Source of the DNA: an uncultured Desulfobulbaceae bacterium
GTDB taxonomy: Bacteria > Desulfobacterota > Desulfobulbia > Desulfobulbales > CALZHT01
Direction: 5' to 3'
NCBI GenBank assembly: GCA_945787445.1
Contig: CALZHT010000043.1
Span: 1-50,029 of the forward strand
DNA: 50,029 nucleotides
Made by a program: the position numbers and the translations under genes
Notes under the pieces: generated by a model
What the model was told of the DNA's origin: nothing
What the model saw: only the letters and a program-made list of their open reading frames with translations
Database searches by the model: none
In this document: positions 16,974-26,492 of the stretch, piece after piece
How the letters are laid out: every line of letters begins with the position of its first letter
Position numbering within the stretch: position 1 is the stretch's first letter

Positions 16974-18530
16974 CTATGCGTGCCCAACCCTGAATTGTTT
17001 GGGGTTGATCATGTATTTACTGATCTTGTAATTGATAATCCTCAGGCTTGTATCAAGAAGTTGAGCTGCTTTGGTTTGGTTGCCCTTTGTTTTTTTTAGG
17101 GACTCTATGATCATTTCCCGTTCGAAATTCTCAACCGCTATTGCCAGGGAAAGGGGATTTTTCCCCTCGCTGACGCTTTCCGCTGTTTGCAGGGTGGGCG
17201 GCAAATGGTAGCCTTTTACCGAGTCTTCGTCACAGATCAGGACGGCCCGTTCCATGCAGTTCTGCAGTTCCCTGACATTGCCGGGCCAATGGTATTGGAC
17301 AAGAAGGTCGATGGCCGGTGTTGATATCCTCCTGATATTCTTATTGTTTTCCTTGTTATATTTTTCAAGAAAATACTCGGCGAGCAAGAGAATATCCGTA
17401 CGTCTCTCTCGTAAGGGTGGCAGATAGATGGGGAACACATTCAACCGGTAATAAAGATCTTCCCGGAAAGAACCGTTTTCAACCGCTTTCTCCAGGTCCT
17501 TATTGGTGGCGGTAACCAAGCGGACATCACAACGCATTGGTCTGATCCCGCCCAGTCTCTGAAAGACTCTGTCCTGCACCACATTTAAAAGCTTTACCTG
17601 AACGGAGTGTGACAATTCTCCGATTTCGTCAAGAAAAAGGGTACCGCCTTCCGCTAGTTCAAATCTCCCTTTCTTCGCGGTGTTTGCCCCGGTAAAAGCC
17701 CCTTTCTCATGGCCAAAGAGTTCGCTTTCAAGCAGGGTTTCCGGCAAGGCAGAGCAGTTTACTACAATAAAGGGCTTTTTGGCCCGCTTGCTGTTGTGGT
17801 GGATAGCTTTAGCCACCAGTGTTTTTCCAGTTCCGGATTCACCCCGTAAAAGCACGGTGGCATTGCTGGAAGCCACCCGCGATACCATTTCAAAAACCTC
17901 CTGCATGCGGCTGCTGTTGCTGATGATGTTATCGATATTGTATTTCTCTGTGAGTTCTTGCCGGAGTTTGATGTTTTCATTTTTGAGCTGGTCTTTCTCT
18001 TCATTAACCGCTTGGATGCGGACCACTGTCTGCGCGACCAGGCCACTAAAGATGGTAAGAAACTGCAGATCATTCTCAAAATCCATGCCCCCTTTAAAAT
18101 CCCGGTCTACACTCAAGGCGCCGATGGTATAGCGGCCATGTTTCACCGGCACACAGAGGAAAGAAAGATCTTTCTTGTCCGCATCGCTTCGGGAGCGGGT
18201 TCTGTTCAGGAAAAGGGGTTCTTCGCTGATCTGCGGAACGACGATTGGTTTACCGAGAGCAACCACCCTGCCGGTGATGCCCTCACCGATTTTATATTTG
18301 CCGCGTTTCCTGGCCTCAGCGGTCAGGCCGCAGGCCACTTCGATTTCAAGCTGGCCGGTAATGGGATTGACGATGGTCACAGTACCGTTGTACAAACCGG
18401 TTTCCCTGGCCACAATTTCCAAGGACTGTTTCAGACATTCATGCAGGTCCATTGAAGAGGCAAGGACCTTGGTAATTTCAAAAAGACAGCCGAGATGGAT
18501 ATAATCGTGTTCTGCTGCGATGTTATTCAT
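16974..18530 (-). CDS. nifA: NifA-like sigma-54-dependent activator (GAF-AAA-HTH)
   Basis: This is a 518-residue enhancer-binding protein. An N-terminal GAF domain (about 25-170) has the KIGEGITGRV and PLFLNRTR features typical of NifA. The AAA+ domain has Walker A GESGTGKT at 231-237, the sigma-54-contacting GAFTGA at 278-283 and Walker B TLFLDEIGEL. A Fis-type helix-turn-helix at the C-terminus reads GNQTKAAQLLDTSLRIINYKI. NifA activates nitrogen fixation genes through sigma-54. No nif genes are in the window, and the recognition helix differs from classical NifA, so another regulon is possible. The queH start lies at its 3' end. Confidence 0.72.
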   Translation of the reverse strand: MNNIAAEHDYIHLGCLFEITKVLASSMDLHECLKQSLEIVARETGLYNGTVTIVNPITGQLEIEVACGLTAEARKRGKYKIGEGITGRVVALGKPIVVPQISEEPLFLNRTRSRSDADKKDLSFLCVPVKHGRYTIGALSVDRDFKGGMDFENDLQFLTIFSGLVAQTVVRIQAVNEEKDQLKNENIKLRQELTEKYNIDNIISNSSRMQEVFEMVSRVASSNATVLLRGESGTGKTLVAKAIHHNSKRAKKPFIVVNCSALPETLLESELFGHEKGAFTGANTAKKGRFELAEGGTLFLDEIGELSHSVQVKLLNVVQDRVFQRLGGIRPMRCDVRLVTATNKDLEKAVENGSFREDLYYRLNVFPIYLPPLRERRTDILLLAEYFLEKYNKENNKNIRRISTPAIDLLVQYHWPGNVRELQNCMERAVLICDEDSVKGYHLPPTLQTAESVSEGKNPLSLAIAVENFEREMIIESLKKTKGNQTKAAQLLDTSLRIINYKISKYMINPKQFRVGHA

Positions 18531-18659
18531 GTATATACAATACCTTTATACTTAAGCCGTTTTTACGCCATGCAAAAAAGTAAAATTATACAATATTGTA
18601 AAATTTTTTACACGCCCTGAATGGGCATTGCGTTAAAAAAATCACCAAATGATCGAATG

Positions 18660-19184
18660 TTATGAGCGGATCAAGTCTGCAACGGCCTCGGACCAGACAG
18701 CATACCCTTGATCGCTCAAGTGGACGCCGTCCTCGAGAAAATAGTGCGAAACAGGATTGTTGTGGTCGCCAAGGAAGAGAGAATAGATGTCAAGGAAATG
18801 AACTCCTTTTGTTACGGCCAGCTGCATCAGCATAGCATTCATACGTGGCACGGCGGAAGAGGCAAGCCAGGGGAGCGTAATCGGCAATAGACTGGTAATG
18901 ACGATCTGAATCTTTGGAAAGGCGCTGATAAGGGCATCAACTATTATTGTATATGACGGCGTGAACGCATAATCATCCATGGCCAGGTTATTGGTCCCGG
19001 TCATGATAAAAAGCCAATCCGGCTCTTTGAGATTTTTTACAATCTTTACCGATCGGTAGAGAAGACCCTCCACGGTTTCCCCGGCACTGCCGAAATTGGC
19101 AACCACATGCTCTGGAAACCTTTTCTGCCAGTCAAAAAATTCTATGAGTGAGTCACCGATAAAGACCAAATTTTTTTGCTGCAT
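18660..19184 (-). CDS. SGNH/GDSL-type hydrolase
   Basis: This 174-residue esterase or lipase-like protein has the block I serine motif VFIGDSLI, block II glycine in FGSAGET, block III GTNN and block V DGVHLSDQGY with the catalytic Asp and His. The complete set suggests an active enzyme of the lysophospholipase/arylesterase group; the substrate is unknown. No signal peptide is seen. The frame runs up to a TTG at 19250 inside the glgX remnant, but ATG 19184 opens immediately before the catalytic strand and is preferred. Confidence 0.8.
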   Translation of the reverse strand: MQQKNLVFIGDSLIEFFDWQKRFPEHVVANFGSAGETVEGLLYRSVKIVKNLKEPDWLFIMTGTNNLAMDDYAFTPSYTIIVDALISAFPKIQIVITSLLPITLPWLASSAVPRMNAMLMQLAVTKGVHFLDIYSLFLGDHNNPVSHYFLEDGVHLSDQGYAVWSEAVADLIRS

Positions 19185-19224
19185 GAATTTTATGACCCGC
19201 TGGAAAAATTTTCCATTGCTATAA

Positions 19225-20591
19225 TTATCTGGGTTTGGAGATGAGAACAACCGGCGACATATCTGCTACAATATACTTATCATTCTGCAGCGGAACACCT
19301 TCTGATTCCGGCAGAATGTCTTGCGGGTGCGGCGCTGCCGTGTCAATGATCCTGAGCCATTTTCGGTTCTCCACAGCCAGGGGCACCTCAAAGGCTTTGC
19401 TGATAGAAATCTGAACTGCCGGCAATCCTGGTGGCGAGGTTGGCAATGGTATCTTTTTCTCCGCAAGCAAAGGCACGCACCTGGTCCCGAAATTTACCAT
19501 TCCATTCCGCCCAGCCTACGTTGGTGGAAAAAGAGCCCACCTGGTATAAGCCGCTCACATCCCAAGCCTCAGCAATGATTTTAGTGTTGGCCAGGATTGG
19601 ATCTTCAGCGATTCTTTCCACCATGGGCGGATTTCTCAGCACCTTCCCCTGCCGGTCACGCCCCATGACCGAGGCAAGATCGAACCTGAATCCATCCACA
19701 TGCATTTCCATTACCCAGTAATGCAGGCAGTCCATAATAAGATCACGCACCAGGGGATGATTGCAGTTGACAGTATTGCCGCAGCCTGTGAAGTTCAGAT
19801 AATCATTAGTCTGTGGATCAAACATATAATAAATGGTGCTATCAATTCCCCGGAAACTGATGACCGGACCGTTTGCTCCTCCCTCTGCGGTCCGTTGACT
19901 GCATACGAAGCCTTGGGAGCAAAAAAACCTAAAGGGCTATACCCCCAAAGATTCTTGAGACCTTCTCCGGTTACCGGATCGGTATTTATATTTTCATTTT
20001 CGTTGAACTCAGCGACCGGCATCAACTCAACCGCCTTTATCCCAAGCTCTTTGAGGTACGGAATTTTTTCAATAATGCCGCTGTACGTGCCGGGGTGCTG
20101 AACACCGGAGGAGGGATGCCGGGTAAAACTTCGTACATGCTGTTCATAAATTATCGAATCCTTGAGAGGAATATTGAGCGGCCTGTCGTCCTCCCAATCA
20201 AATTGGTCATTCATCACCATACCGCGTCTTTTGAAGCTGCTTTCCGGCGTTGATCTGCCCTTGCGCTTATAAGGCGAACTGCCTGTCAAAGCGCGGGCAT
20301 ACGGATATATGAGGAAGTTTTTCACCGAGTACTGTCAAAAGGTCCATCCATTCGGTAGCCGTATCTGAGGTCCGGGTCCGTATTATGGACGAGGAGATGC
20401 CAGATATCGCCGGTCCGGTTAAGTTGCGGATCAAAGGATATTTCCGCAAGTTTCGGCCCTTCACCGGACCTGAACAACAACAGAAAAACATTTGTGGCGT
20501 GGCGGGAAAATATGGCAAAGTTAATGCCGTCCGGTACCTTGGTAACGCCTAAGAGGAACGACGACCCCGGACTTGTGGTAAACGTTTTCAT
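19225..20591 (-). pseudogene. glgX: glycogen debranching enzyme, decayed by frameshifts and deletions
   Basis: Four pieces in different minus-strand frames match GlgX in order. 20591-20322 is the N-terminal CBM48-like domain (NFAIFSRHAT, LNRTGDIWH). 20322-19900 has LIYPYARALTG, DRPLNIPLKDSIIYEQHVR and LKNLWGYSPLGFFAP. 19890-19388 has TGCGNTVNCNHP, the nucleophile strand MHVDGFRFDLAS and acid/base IIAEAWD. 19440-19225 has the C-terminal beta domain (KWLRIIDTAAP). Frameshifts lie near 20322 and 19880 and around 19430. About 35 codons, including the usual NHT region, are missing near 19880, and about 200 codons before the C-terminal piece. The total is about 455 codons against about 700 in the family. 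Confidence 0.9.
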
Positions 20592-20735
20592 TGTGTAATG
20601 ATGCCCCGCTGCTTTAGTATGACATCTATTTCGAGAAGAGAAACAGTATTCCTGCCACCACTGCATAATAATATGTCGTTATATTATAAAAGGCAAGATC
20701 GTCTTCTCTATTGCAATGGATAGTAATTTTTTTAT

Positions 20736-20825
20736 TGATAGTAACTATCATTTCTTGCTCATCCCGAGTATTTTCAAGTATGATAAACTATCATGACAAA
20801 GAATTGCAGGTCTATCATTTCATAG
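20736..20825. promoter_or_regulatory. three TATCAT-type inverted-repeat sites upstream of the histidine kinase
   Basis: TGATAGTAACTATCA lies at 20736-20750, the perfect inverted repeat ATGATA-AAC-TATCAT at 20780-20794, and CTATCATTTCATAG at 20812-20825. Centres are 44 and about 31 bases apart, roughly four and three helical turns. They look like operators for a dimeric regulator and lie 50-140 bases ahead of the kinase gene and behind the start of the dead glgX gene. The surrounding 285-base gap is A/T-rich and has no other recognisable feature. Confidence 0.5.
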
Positions 20826-20876
20826 GATTTTTTCGCATAATTACTTGAGATATATCAGCTTTTTTCATTTAAGCTA

Positions 20877-23345
20877 ATGAATAATACTGCCCATATTTTA
20901 CTTGCATGTTCGTCCGAAACAATCGCTGCGCAAATTATTGAAAAGCTCAATGATCATGGCTTTGCCCATCAATATAAGGTTGTAAACAGCCCGGAGTCGG
21001 TTATTGAAGTTTTCGACAATACGCCATGGGATATGGTGGTCTGCCATGATACTTTTGCTCATTGGAATCCTGACCAAGCCCTTCAGATTGCCCAAAAGAT
21101 TCACCCCATTCCATTTATATTGATTAGCGATTCGATTGATGCAAAAAACTATGAATCACTTATTGCATCCGGAATCCATGATATTATCCCTTCCTCACTT
21201 GAGCGGTTGATTCCCCTTACCCGGGAGATTATTGCCAAGACAGAACTCAAGGAGAGCCTTTACTCTGCCAAAAAAGAAATCGAGAGAAACCGGGAGACGC
21301 AGGATATTGTCAACAATCTCCTTCATCTTTCCCTAACAAGCGCCTCATTAACAGAGGTACTTGAAACATTTATCAAGCAGATAGTTTCACTGCCATGGCT
21401 TGGTGTAAAACCAAAAGGCGCTGTTTTTCTTGTGGACGATGGTGGTGCTAATCTGGTTTTACAAGCACAAAAGGGACTCCATCCCGCTCTTATCAAGGAA
21501 TGCGCGCAAGTGCCATATGGCAAGTGTTTGTGTGGCAGGTGCGCGGCAACCATGGATGTGGTTTTTGCAGATTGTCTAGATGATCAACACACCAACATCT
21601 ATGACGGCATTGAGCCGCACGGCCATTATTGCATTCCTCTTATCACATCGCACAAAGAGCTGATTGGCGTGTTTACCCTATACACCAAGGAAGGCTGCAT
21701 ACGTGAAAAACGTGCAGAGGAAACCCTGAAGGCTGCAGCAAGCGCAGTGGCTGGCATCATCGAGCGCCTGAGGACTGAAGATATTCAGAGGGAGAGTGAA
21801 GGAAAATACCGGGCCATTACCGACACGGCTAAGGATGCCATAATAATGCTCGATAGTAACGGCAAAATCATTTTTTGGAATCCGGCCGCCCAGAGAATCT
21901 TTGGCTACAGTACAGATGAAGTGCTCGGCAAAGACTGCCATGATCTCCTCATGCCACAAATATACGTATCTGCATTTCAAAAAGGTTTTGAGCACTATAA
22001 AAAAACAGGCCAGGGCATGGCAATTGGGGAAACCATTGAAATAACAGCACTCCGAAAGGGCGGCGAAGAGTTTCCGGTGGAAATGTCTCTTGCTGCTTAT
22101 CAAGCACACAATACCTGGCAGTCAATTGGTATAATCCGAGAAATCTCAAAAAGAAAAGCCGCGGCAAAGGAAAAAGAAAAGCTTCAGGAAGAGGTGCGAC
22201 AGGCGAGAAACCTGGAAGCAATAGCAACCCTTGCAGGAGGCATAGCCCATGATTTTAACAATATTCTCGCAGCTATTTTTGGCTATGCAGATATGGCCAT
22301 GGAGGGTCTGCCGGAAGAAAGCAGTTCCCAAAAAGATCTGGAACAGGTACTCATCGCTGCCACCCGCGCCAAAGAACTTGTCCAGCAGCTCCTGGCCTTC
22401 AGCAGACAAACAGAGCAGGCCCATGAACCGATTCAAGTCCATCTCCTTATCAAGGAAGGACTTAAATTTCTGCGTTCCTCGATTCCCAGTACCATTAAAA
22501 TTTCCTGGAACATAAGCCCCGACAGTGGTTCAGTAATTGCCGATCCCGGCCAAATCCACCAAATCCTTATAAATCTTTGTACCAACTCTTTTCAGGCCAT
22601 GCGACATACCGGAGGTGAACTCCAGGTTGATCTTGAGCCAATTGATGTTGACACCTCAAGTTCAGAAGCTGGATTTCATTTGGAGGCAGGTCCCTATGTC
22701 AGATTGACGGTGCATGATACTGGTCCTGGCATGGATGCCGCTTTAATAGAGCGGATCTTTGAACCCTATTTCACAACCAAGGATGTGGATGAGGGCTCAG
22801 GCTTGGGTCTTTCAGTTGTTCATGGCATAGTTTTAAACTTGGGCGGCGCAACTTTTGCTGAAAGCGTTCCCCAAGAAGGTACGACCTTCAAGGTATATTT
22901 GCCGCGCTATGAAAAAAGCCGACAAAATAATGCTCTTGAAGGGCTACCAGTCCCCAGAGGATCGGAGCGGTTGCTCTTTGTTGATGACGAAATTGCCCTG
23001 GCAAAGCTGGGCGAGAAGCTTCTTGAACGCTTAGGGTATCAAGTCACCACACATACGGATAGCGTCAAGGCCTGGGAAGATATCCGGCAGGATCCGGATA
23101 AATATGATTTGGTAATTACTGATATGACCATGCCCGACATGACAGGCCTTGATCTTGCTAAAAAAATATTTTCCCTTAAACCTGATTTTCCGATTATACT
23201 AACAACCGGTTTTAGTGAACTCATTACCGAAGAACAGGTCAAAGAATTGGGTATTAAGGAATTTATCATGAAACCGATCATCCCCAAAGAATTTGGTGTG
23301 ATAATCAGAAACATCCTTGACCAGGAGAAAAAACAGGAGAATTGA
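20877..23345 (+). CDS. hybrid sensor histidine kinase (REC-like, GAF, PAS, kinase, REC)
   Basis: This 822-residue soluble kinase has no membrane segment. Residues 5-115 form a receiver-like domain lacking the usual acidic pair, so it is probably not phosphorylated normally. A GAF domain (about 150-300) carries a cysteine-rich PYGKCLCGRCAAT loop. A PAS domain (about 308-425) follows. HisKA has the phospho-acceptor His458 in LAGGIAHDFNNILAAIFGYA, and the ATPase has NSFQAM and GSGLGLSVVHGIV. The C-terminal receiver (about 700-818) has Asp749 in VITDMTMPD. It senses a cytoplasmic signal, which is unknown. The ATG at 20877 is the first in frame. It overlaps nothing and runs into a receiver gene two bases later. 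Confidence 0.9.
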   Translation: MNNTAHILLACSSETIAAQIIEKLNDHGFAHQYKVVNSPESVIEVFDNTPWDMVVCHDTFAHWNPDQALQIAQKIHPIPFILISDSIDAKNYESLIASGIHDIIPSSLERLIPLTREIIAKTELKESLYSAKKEIERNRETQDIVNNLLHLSLTSASLTEVLETFIKQIVSLPWLGVKPKGAVFLVDDGGANLVLQAQKGLHPALIKECAQVPYGKCLCGRCAATMDVVFADCLDDQHTNIYDGIEPHGHYCIPLITSHKELIGVFTLYTKEGCIREKRAEETLKAAASAVAGIIERLRTEDIQRESEGKYRAITDTAKDAIIMLDSNGKIIFWNPAAQRIFGYSTDEVLGKDCHDLLMPQIYVSAFQKGFEHYKKTGQGMAIGETIEITALRKGGEEFPVEMSLAAYQAHNTWQSIGIIREISKRKAAAKEKEKLQEEVRQARNLEAIATLAGGIAHDFNNILAAIFGYADMAMEGLPEESSSQKDLEQVLIAATRAKELVQQLLAFSRQTEQAHEPIQVHLLIKEGLKFLRSSIPSTIKISWNISPDSGSVIADPGQIHQILINLCTNSFQAMRHTGGELQVDLEPIDVDTSSSEAGFHLEAGPYVRLTVHDTGPGMDAALIERIFEPYFTTKDVDEGSGLGLSVVHGIVLNLGGATFAESVPQEGTTFKVYLPRYEKSRQNNALEGLPVPRGSERLLFVDDEIALAKLGEKLLERLGYQVTTHTDSVKAWEDIRQDPDKYDLVITDMTMPDMTGLDLAKKIFSLKPDFPIILTTGFSELITEEQVKELGIKEFIMKPIIPKEFGVIIRNILDQEKKQEN

Positions 23346-23347
23346 CA

Positions 23348-23710
23348 ATGGCTCGAGTGTTAATTGTTGATGACGACATGCAAGTAAGGGACATGCTTAC
23401 CCAGATGCTGAAACGCGCCGGCCATGATGTGGCTGAAGCAGGCAACGGCAATGAAGCCATACAATATTGTCAAAAAAACCAGACCGATTTGGTTATTACA
23501 GACATTATCATGCCTGACAAGGAAGGTATTGAAACCATTGTTGAACTTCGCCGCGATTTTCCAGACATTAAAGTTTTTGCCATCTCGGGCGGTGGCAGGG
23601 TCAGCCCTAATAACTACCTGAAGCTTGCCGAAAAAATAGGTGCATTAAAAACATTCACCAAACCCTTTTCGAAAGCAGAAATTCTTAGCGCCATTGATGA
23701 AGTTATTTAA
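23348..23710 (+). CDS. single-domain response regulator
   Basis: This 120-residue CheY-like receiver has an acidic pocket VLIVDDD, phospho-acceptor Asp52 in VITDIIMPDKEG, and the switch Ser and Lys in FAISGGG and FTKPF. There is no output domain. It starts two bases after the hybrid kinase stop with an AGGAG site inside the kinase's last codons, so the pair are coexpressed and probably form one phosphorelay, the kinase's own receiver passing phosphate to or competing with this protein. It ends overlapping the convergent radical SAM gene by four bases. Confidence 0.92.
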   Translation: MARVLIVDDDMQVRDMLTQMLKRAGHDVAEAGNGNEAIQYCQKNQTDLVITDIIMPDKEGIETIVELRRDFPDIKVFAISGGGRVSPNNYLKLAEKIGALKTFTKPFSKAEILSAIDEVI

Positions 23711-25380
23711 TCAGTATCAGAGATCAACTTTGCCTTTCTTGCCGGTGTTGCTCCTTTTGTCATCTTCGGCAAAAAAATAACTATGCCCTTCTCTTTTTCA
23801 TGTTGAAAACCGAGGACTTTCAGGGCTTCCCCTGAAAAAATTGCAAAACTACACTGCCTGAAAAACTGATTGCGGCTCCACGGGTCATAAAATCCTGGCA
23901 TATTTTGTGGGAGGCTTTTTTTTAACATTTTTTTTACATCATTCTGCGTCGCAGCACAAAGAAAGTCAGGCAAACTCTGACGCCCGCTCCTCAACCAGTC
24001 ATATCGCAATATTTCCAAGAAAATTTCCCGGTCAACTCTATCTGTTGCTGCTTCAAAAAGCATCCTGCTCATCTTATCCTGGGTTTTGGCAAGATCAAAA
24101 AATCCCTGTCTGCTGCATACTGAATACAGGTTTTCAAAAAAACCAAAAAAATCCTTTTCATTGTTTCTGATGTAATGCCACACCTTCCTGAAAAACCGGT
24201 TGTTGTAAAATGCCTCAACCATTTCGCCAAACCAGTGCAGCATTCTAATCGTAGTATGGTCCATCCAGCCTGTTGCCGCAATTTCATACGGTGGCCGGGA
24301 ACACCAAACCATGTTGAAATCCCTTTCCTGGGCAATCGCTGTACCCGGCAATATCTTGAGATGCCCCATCTGGATATAATGCGGGAGGAGAGCAAAAACA
24401 TCGTTGAAAGATCGACGAAACGATGTCTTTGTCTCATAGGGCAAACCGAGTATCAAATCTACATGGATGTGGATATTGTCGAAACTCATAAGTTTGGTGA
24501 TAGATCTTCTGATTTTTTTAAAATCAGAGTGGCGATTCACCGCCGAAAGACTATCACGGTTCGTTGACTGAACACCTATTTCAAACCTGAAAAGGCCGGG
24601 CGGTACCGTTTCAAGGAATTGCAGCATTTCCTCTGTGAAAATGTCCGCTGCAATCTCAAAGTGGAATACGGTCTTGTTCTGCCTTTCCAGCAAAAACCGC
24701 CAGATTTCCAAGGCACGTGCCGGCTTGGCATTAAAGGTGCGGTCAACAAAACGTACAGATTGGGGTTGACGATCTAAAAGCATCTGCAGCTCTTTTTTTA
24801 CCGCCTCCATATCCTTGAATCTGGCGCCTTTGCTTGTTGAAGATAAGCAGTAGGTACAGGAAAAAGGGCATCCTCTGCTTGATTCATAATAAATGTGGCG
24901 GTTCTTCAAGGGTCCGGTAAAATCTTCGTCTTTATATGGAAAACCAAAATCTCTTCCTTCGTCCGCTGGATACTCTTGCTGTAAAGCCTTGTTTGCCAAA
25001 TCCTTATAGAATGTCTGCGGCAGCCCTTCAACCTCACCTCTAACCAAGGTTGCAGGACGTGAAAAATCGGCGCCTCCCATGAAAGCGGCTTGCGGACCGC
25101 CAAAGACTATGGAAATATTAGGCAGGATGGCAATGATATCCTGGGCCAGCCGCCTGGTTATTTCCTCGTTCCAGACATAAACGGAGAAGAACACAGCATC
25201 GGGGCTATTGTGGGTAAGGCGAAGCAGCGTATCAAAATATGGGTCATTTATGGTGAACTGGCAGAGTTCGACCGTGCAATGAGATGGGAGATATTTCCTC
25301 AACTCATTCCTCACATAAAACAGGGCCAAGCAGGAATGGGTAAAACGGCAATTTAATGCAACGACTTTTATTTTCATCAT
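23707..25380 (-). CDS. B12-binding-domain radical SAM protein (DUF4080 type)
   Basis: This 557-residue protein has an N-terminal cobalamin-binding-type Rossmann region (about 1-125; ALNCRFTHSCLAL, IVFGGPQAAFMG), the radical SAM cluster motif RGCPFSCTYCLSS (CX3CX2C) and a C-terminal DUF4080-like extension. Members are thought to be methyl or other transferases on small molecules, but this family is not characterised. The typical DxHxxG cobalamin ligand motif is not obvious, so B12 may not be bound. ATG 25380 and 25377 are both possible starts. It lies alone, convergent with the response regulator. Confidence 0.82.
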   Translation of the reverse strand: MMKIKVVALNCRFTHSCLALFYVRNELRKYLPSHCTVELCQFTINDPYFDTLLRLTHNSPDAVFFSVYVWNEEITRRLAQDIIAILPNISIVFGGPQAAFMGGADFSRPATLVRGEVEGLPQTFYKDLANKALQQEYPADEGRDFGFPYKDEDFTGPLKNRHIYYESSRGCPFSCTYCLSSTSKGARFKDMEAVKKELQMLLDRQPQSVRFVDRTFNAKPARALEIWRFLLERQNKTVFHFEIAADIFTEEMLQFLETVPPGLFRFEIGVQSTNRDSLSAVNRHSDFKKIRRSITKLMSFDNIHIHVDLILGLPYETKTSFRRSFNDVFALLPHYIQMGHLKILPGTAIAQERDFNMVWCSRPPYEIAATGWMDHTTIRMLHWFGEMVEAFYNNRFFRKVWHYIRNNEKDFFGFFENLYSVCSRQGFFDLAKTQDKMSRMLFEAATDRVDREIFLEILRYDWLRSGRQSLPDFLCAATQNDVKKMLKKSLPQNMPGFYDPWSRNQFFRQCSFAIFSGEALKVLGFQHEKEKGIVIFLPKMTKGATPARKAKLISDTD

Positions 25381-25690
25381 GTAAAGATATCCTTTCCTAA
25401 CAGTTTTTTGATCACCCTCTTTACTTGTAATCCGAACAGCAAAAATCCATTACGCAAGGAGTTTGACAACCGCCACTGCCTGTGATAAGTCATTTGATGC
25501 TTTATGATATAGCGTTTATTGACGAACTATACATGACGTAAAAAGTTCTTGCCAATTGAACAGGCAAGGAACGAGCGAGGAGCCGGCGGAGCAGCCTTGC
25601 AGAGCTGTGAGCAGGCACCGCAGAGAGTGACGCAGCATGGCAAGATGGATAGGACTTTTTGCGTTGTGTATATAAATTCTAAGGTGCTTG
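25381..25690. other. intergenic region with repeat D
   Basis: This 310-base gap between the divergent radical SAM and lgt genes contains the 129-base inverted-end repeat at 25536-25664. The remaining A/T-rich part may carry promoters for both genes, but none stands out. Confidence 0.5.
25536..25664. repeat. repeat family D, inverted-end element
   Basis: The left end ACGTAAAAAGTTCTTGCCA is answered at the right by TGGCAAGAT...AGGACTTTTTGCGT, an imperfect inverted pair. The interior is G/C-rich (GAGCGAGGAGCCGGCGGAGC) and different from families A-C. Only one copy is seen in the window. It lies 25 bases before the lgt start region. Confidence 0.6.
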
Positions 25691-26479
25691 ATGATTGCCT
25701 TTCCTGAAATAGAACCGGTTATTATTCAAATTGGTCCGCTGCAGATTCGCTGGTACGGACTGATGTATGTCCTGGGTTTTACCGCAACCTATCTTCTTGT
25801 TCAACACCAGATCAAAAAACAATCCTTGTATGACTTTGCAGCCCATTTTGAAAACCTAAACCTGCTGCTCATCGTAAGTCTGGTAGTCGGCGGCCGTCTG
25901 GGGTATGTACTGTTCTATAATTTACCCTACTATATCGAGAATCCTTTGGAAATAGTGGCCACCTGGCATGGCGGCATGTCCTTTCACGGAGCCCTGCTGA
26001 CCCTTATTTTCGCAGGATATTGGTTTTGCAGGAAAAAAGGGCTCGATTTCTGGAAAGCCGCAGACCTGTATATTGTCACAGTGCCCATTGGCCTTGGCCT
26101 GGGTCGTCTCGGCAATTTCATTAACGGCGAATTGTTCGGCCGGGTCACAGATGTGCCCTGGGCCATGATATTTCCAACCGGCGGACCGCTCCCTCGTCAT
26201 CCCTCTCAGCTTTATGAATGCTTTCTTGAAGGTGTGTTGTTGTTTGTCATCTTATGGACCTTGAAAGAAAAAAAGCTCCCCTCAGGATCATTGCTTGGAT
26301 TGTTTCTGCTTTTCTATGGAATATTCAGAATTATTGTGGAATTTTTCAGGGAGCCGGACGCTCATCTCGGATTTGTTGTCTCTGTGGTCACCATGGGGCA
26401 GTTGCTGAGCAGTTTTATGATTATCGGGGGTATTTTACTCTTTTTTTTGCGATATCGCCGGTGCTCGGTTGGCAGGTAA
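25691..26479 (+). CDS. lgt: phosphatidylglycerol-prolipoprotein diacylglyceryl transferase
   Basis: Lgt is the inner-membrane enzyme that adds diacylglycerol to the lipobox cysteine of prelipoproteins, the first step of lipoprotein maturation. The 262 residues have about seven membrane helices, the essential HGGMSFHGAL segment, the family signature GRLGNFINGELFGRV and RHPSQLYE. The ATG at 25691 has an AAGGTG site; a TTG three bases earlier is less likely. It would act on BamD and the FlgO-like lipoproteins of this window. Confidence 0.96.
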   Translation: MIAFPEIEPVIIQIGPLQIRWYGLMYVLGFTATYLLVQHQIKKQSLYDFAAHFENLNLLLIVSLVVGGRLGYVLFYNLPYYIENPLEIVATWHGGMSFHGALLTLIFAGYWFCRKKGLDFWKAADLYIVTVPIGLGLGRLGNFINGELFGRVTDVPWAMIFPTGGPLPRHPSQLYECFLEGVLLFVILWTLKEKKLPSGSLLGLFLLFYGIFRIIVEFFREPDAHLGFVVSVVTMGQLLSSFMIIGGILLFFLRYRRCSVGR

Positions 26480-26492
26480 TAGTTTACGTATT

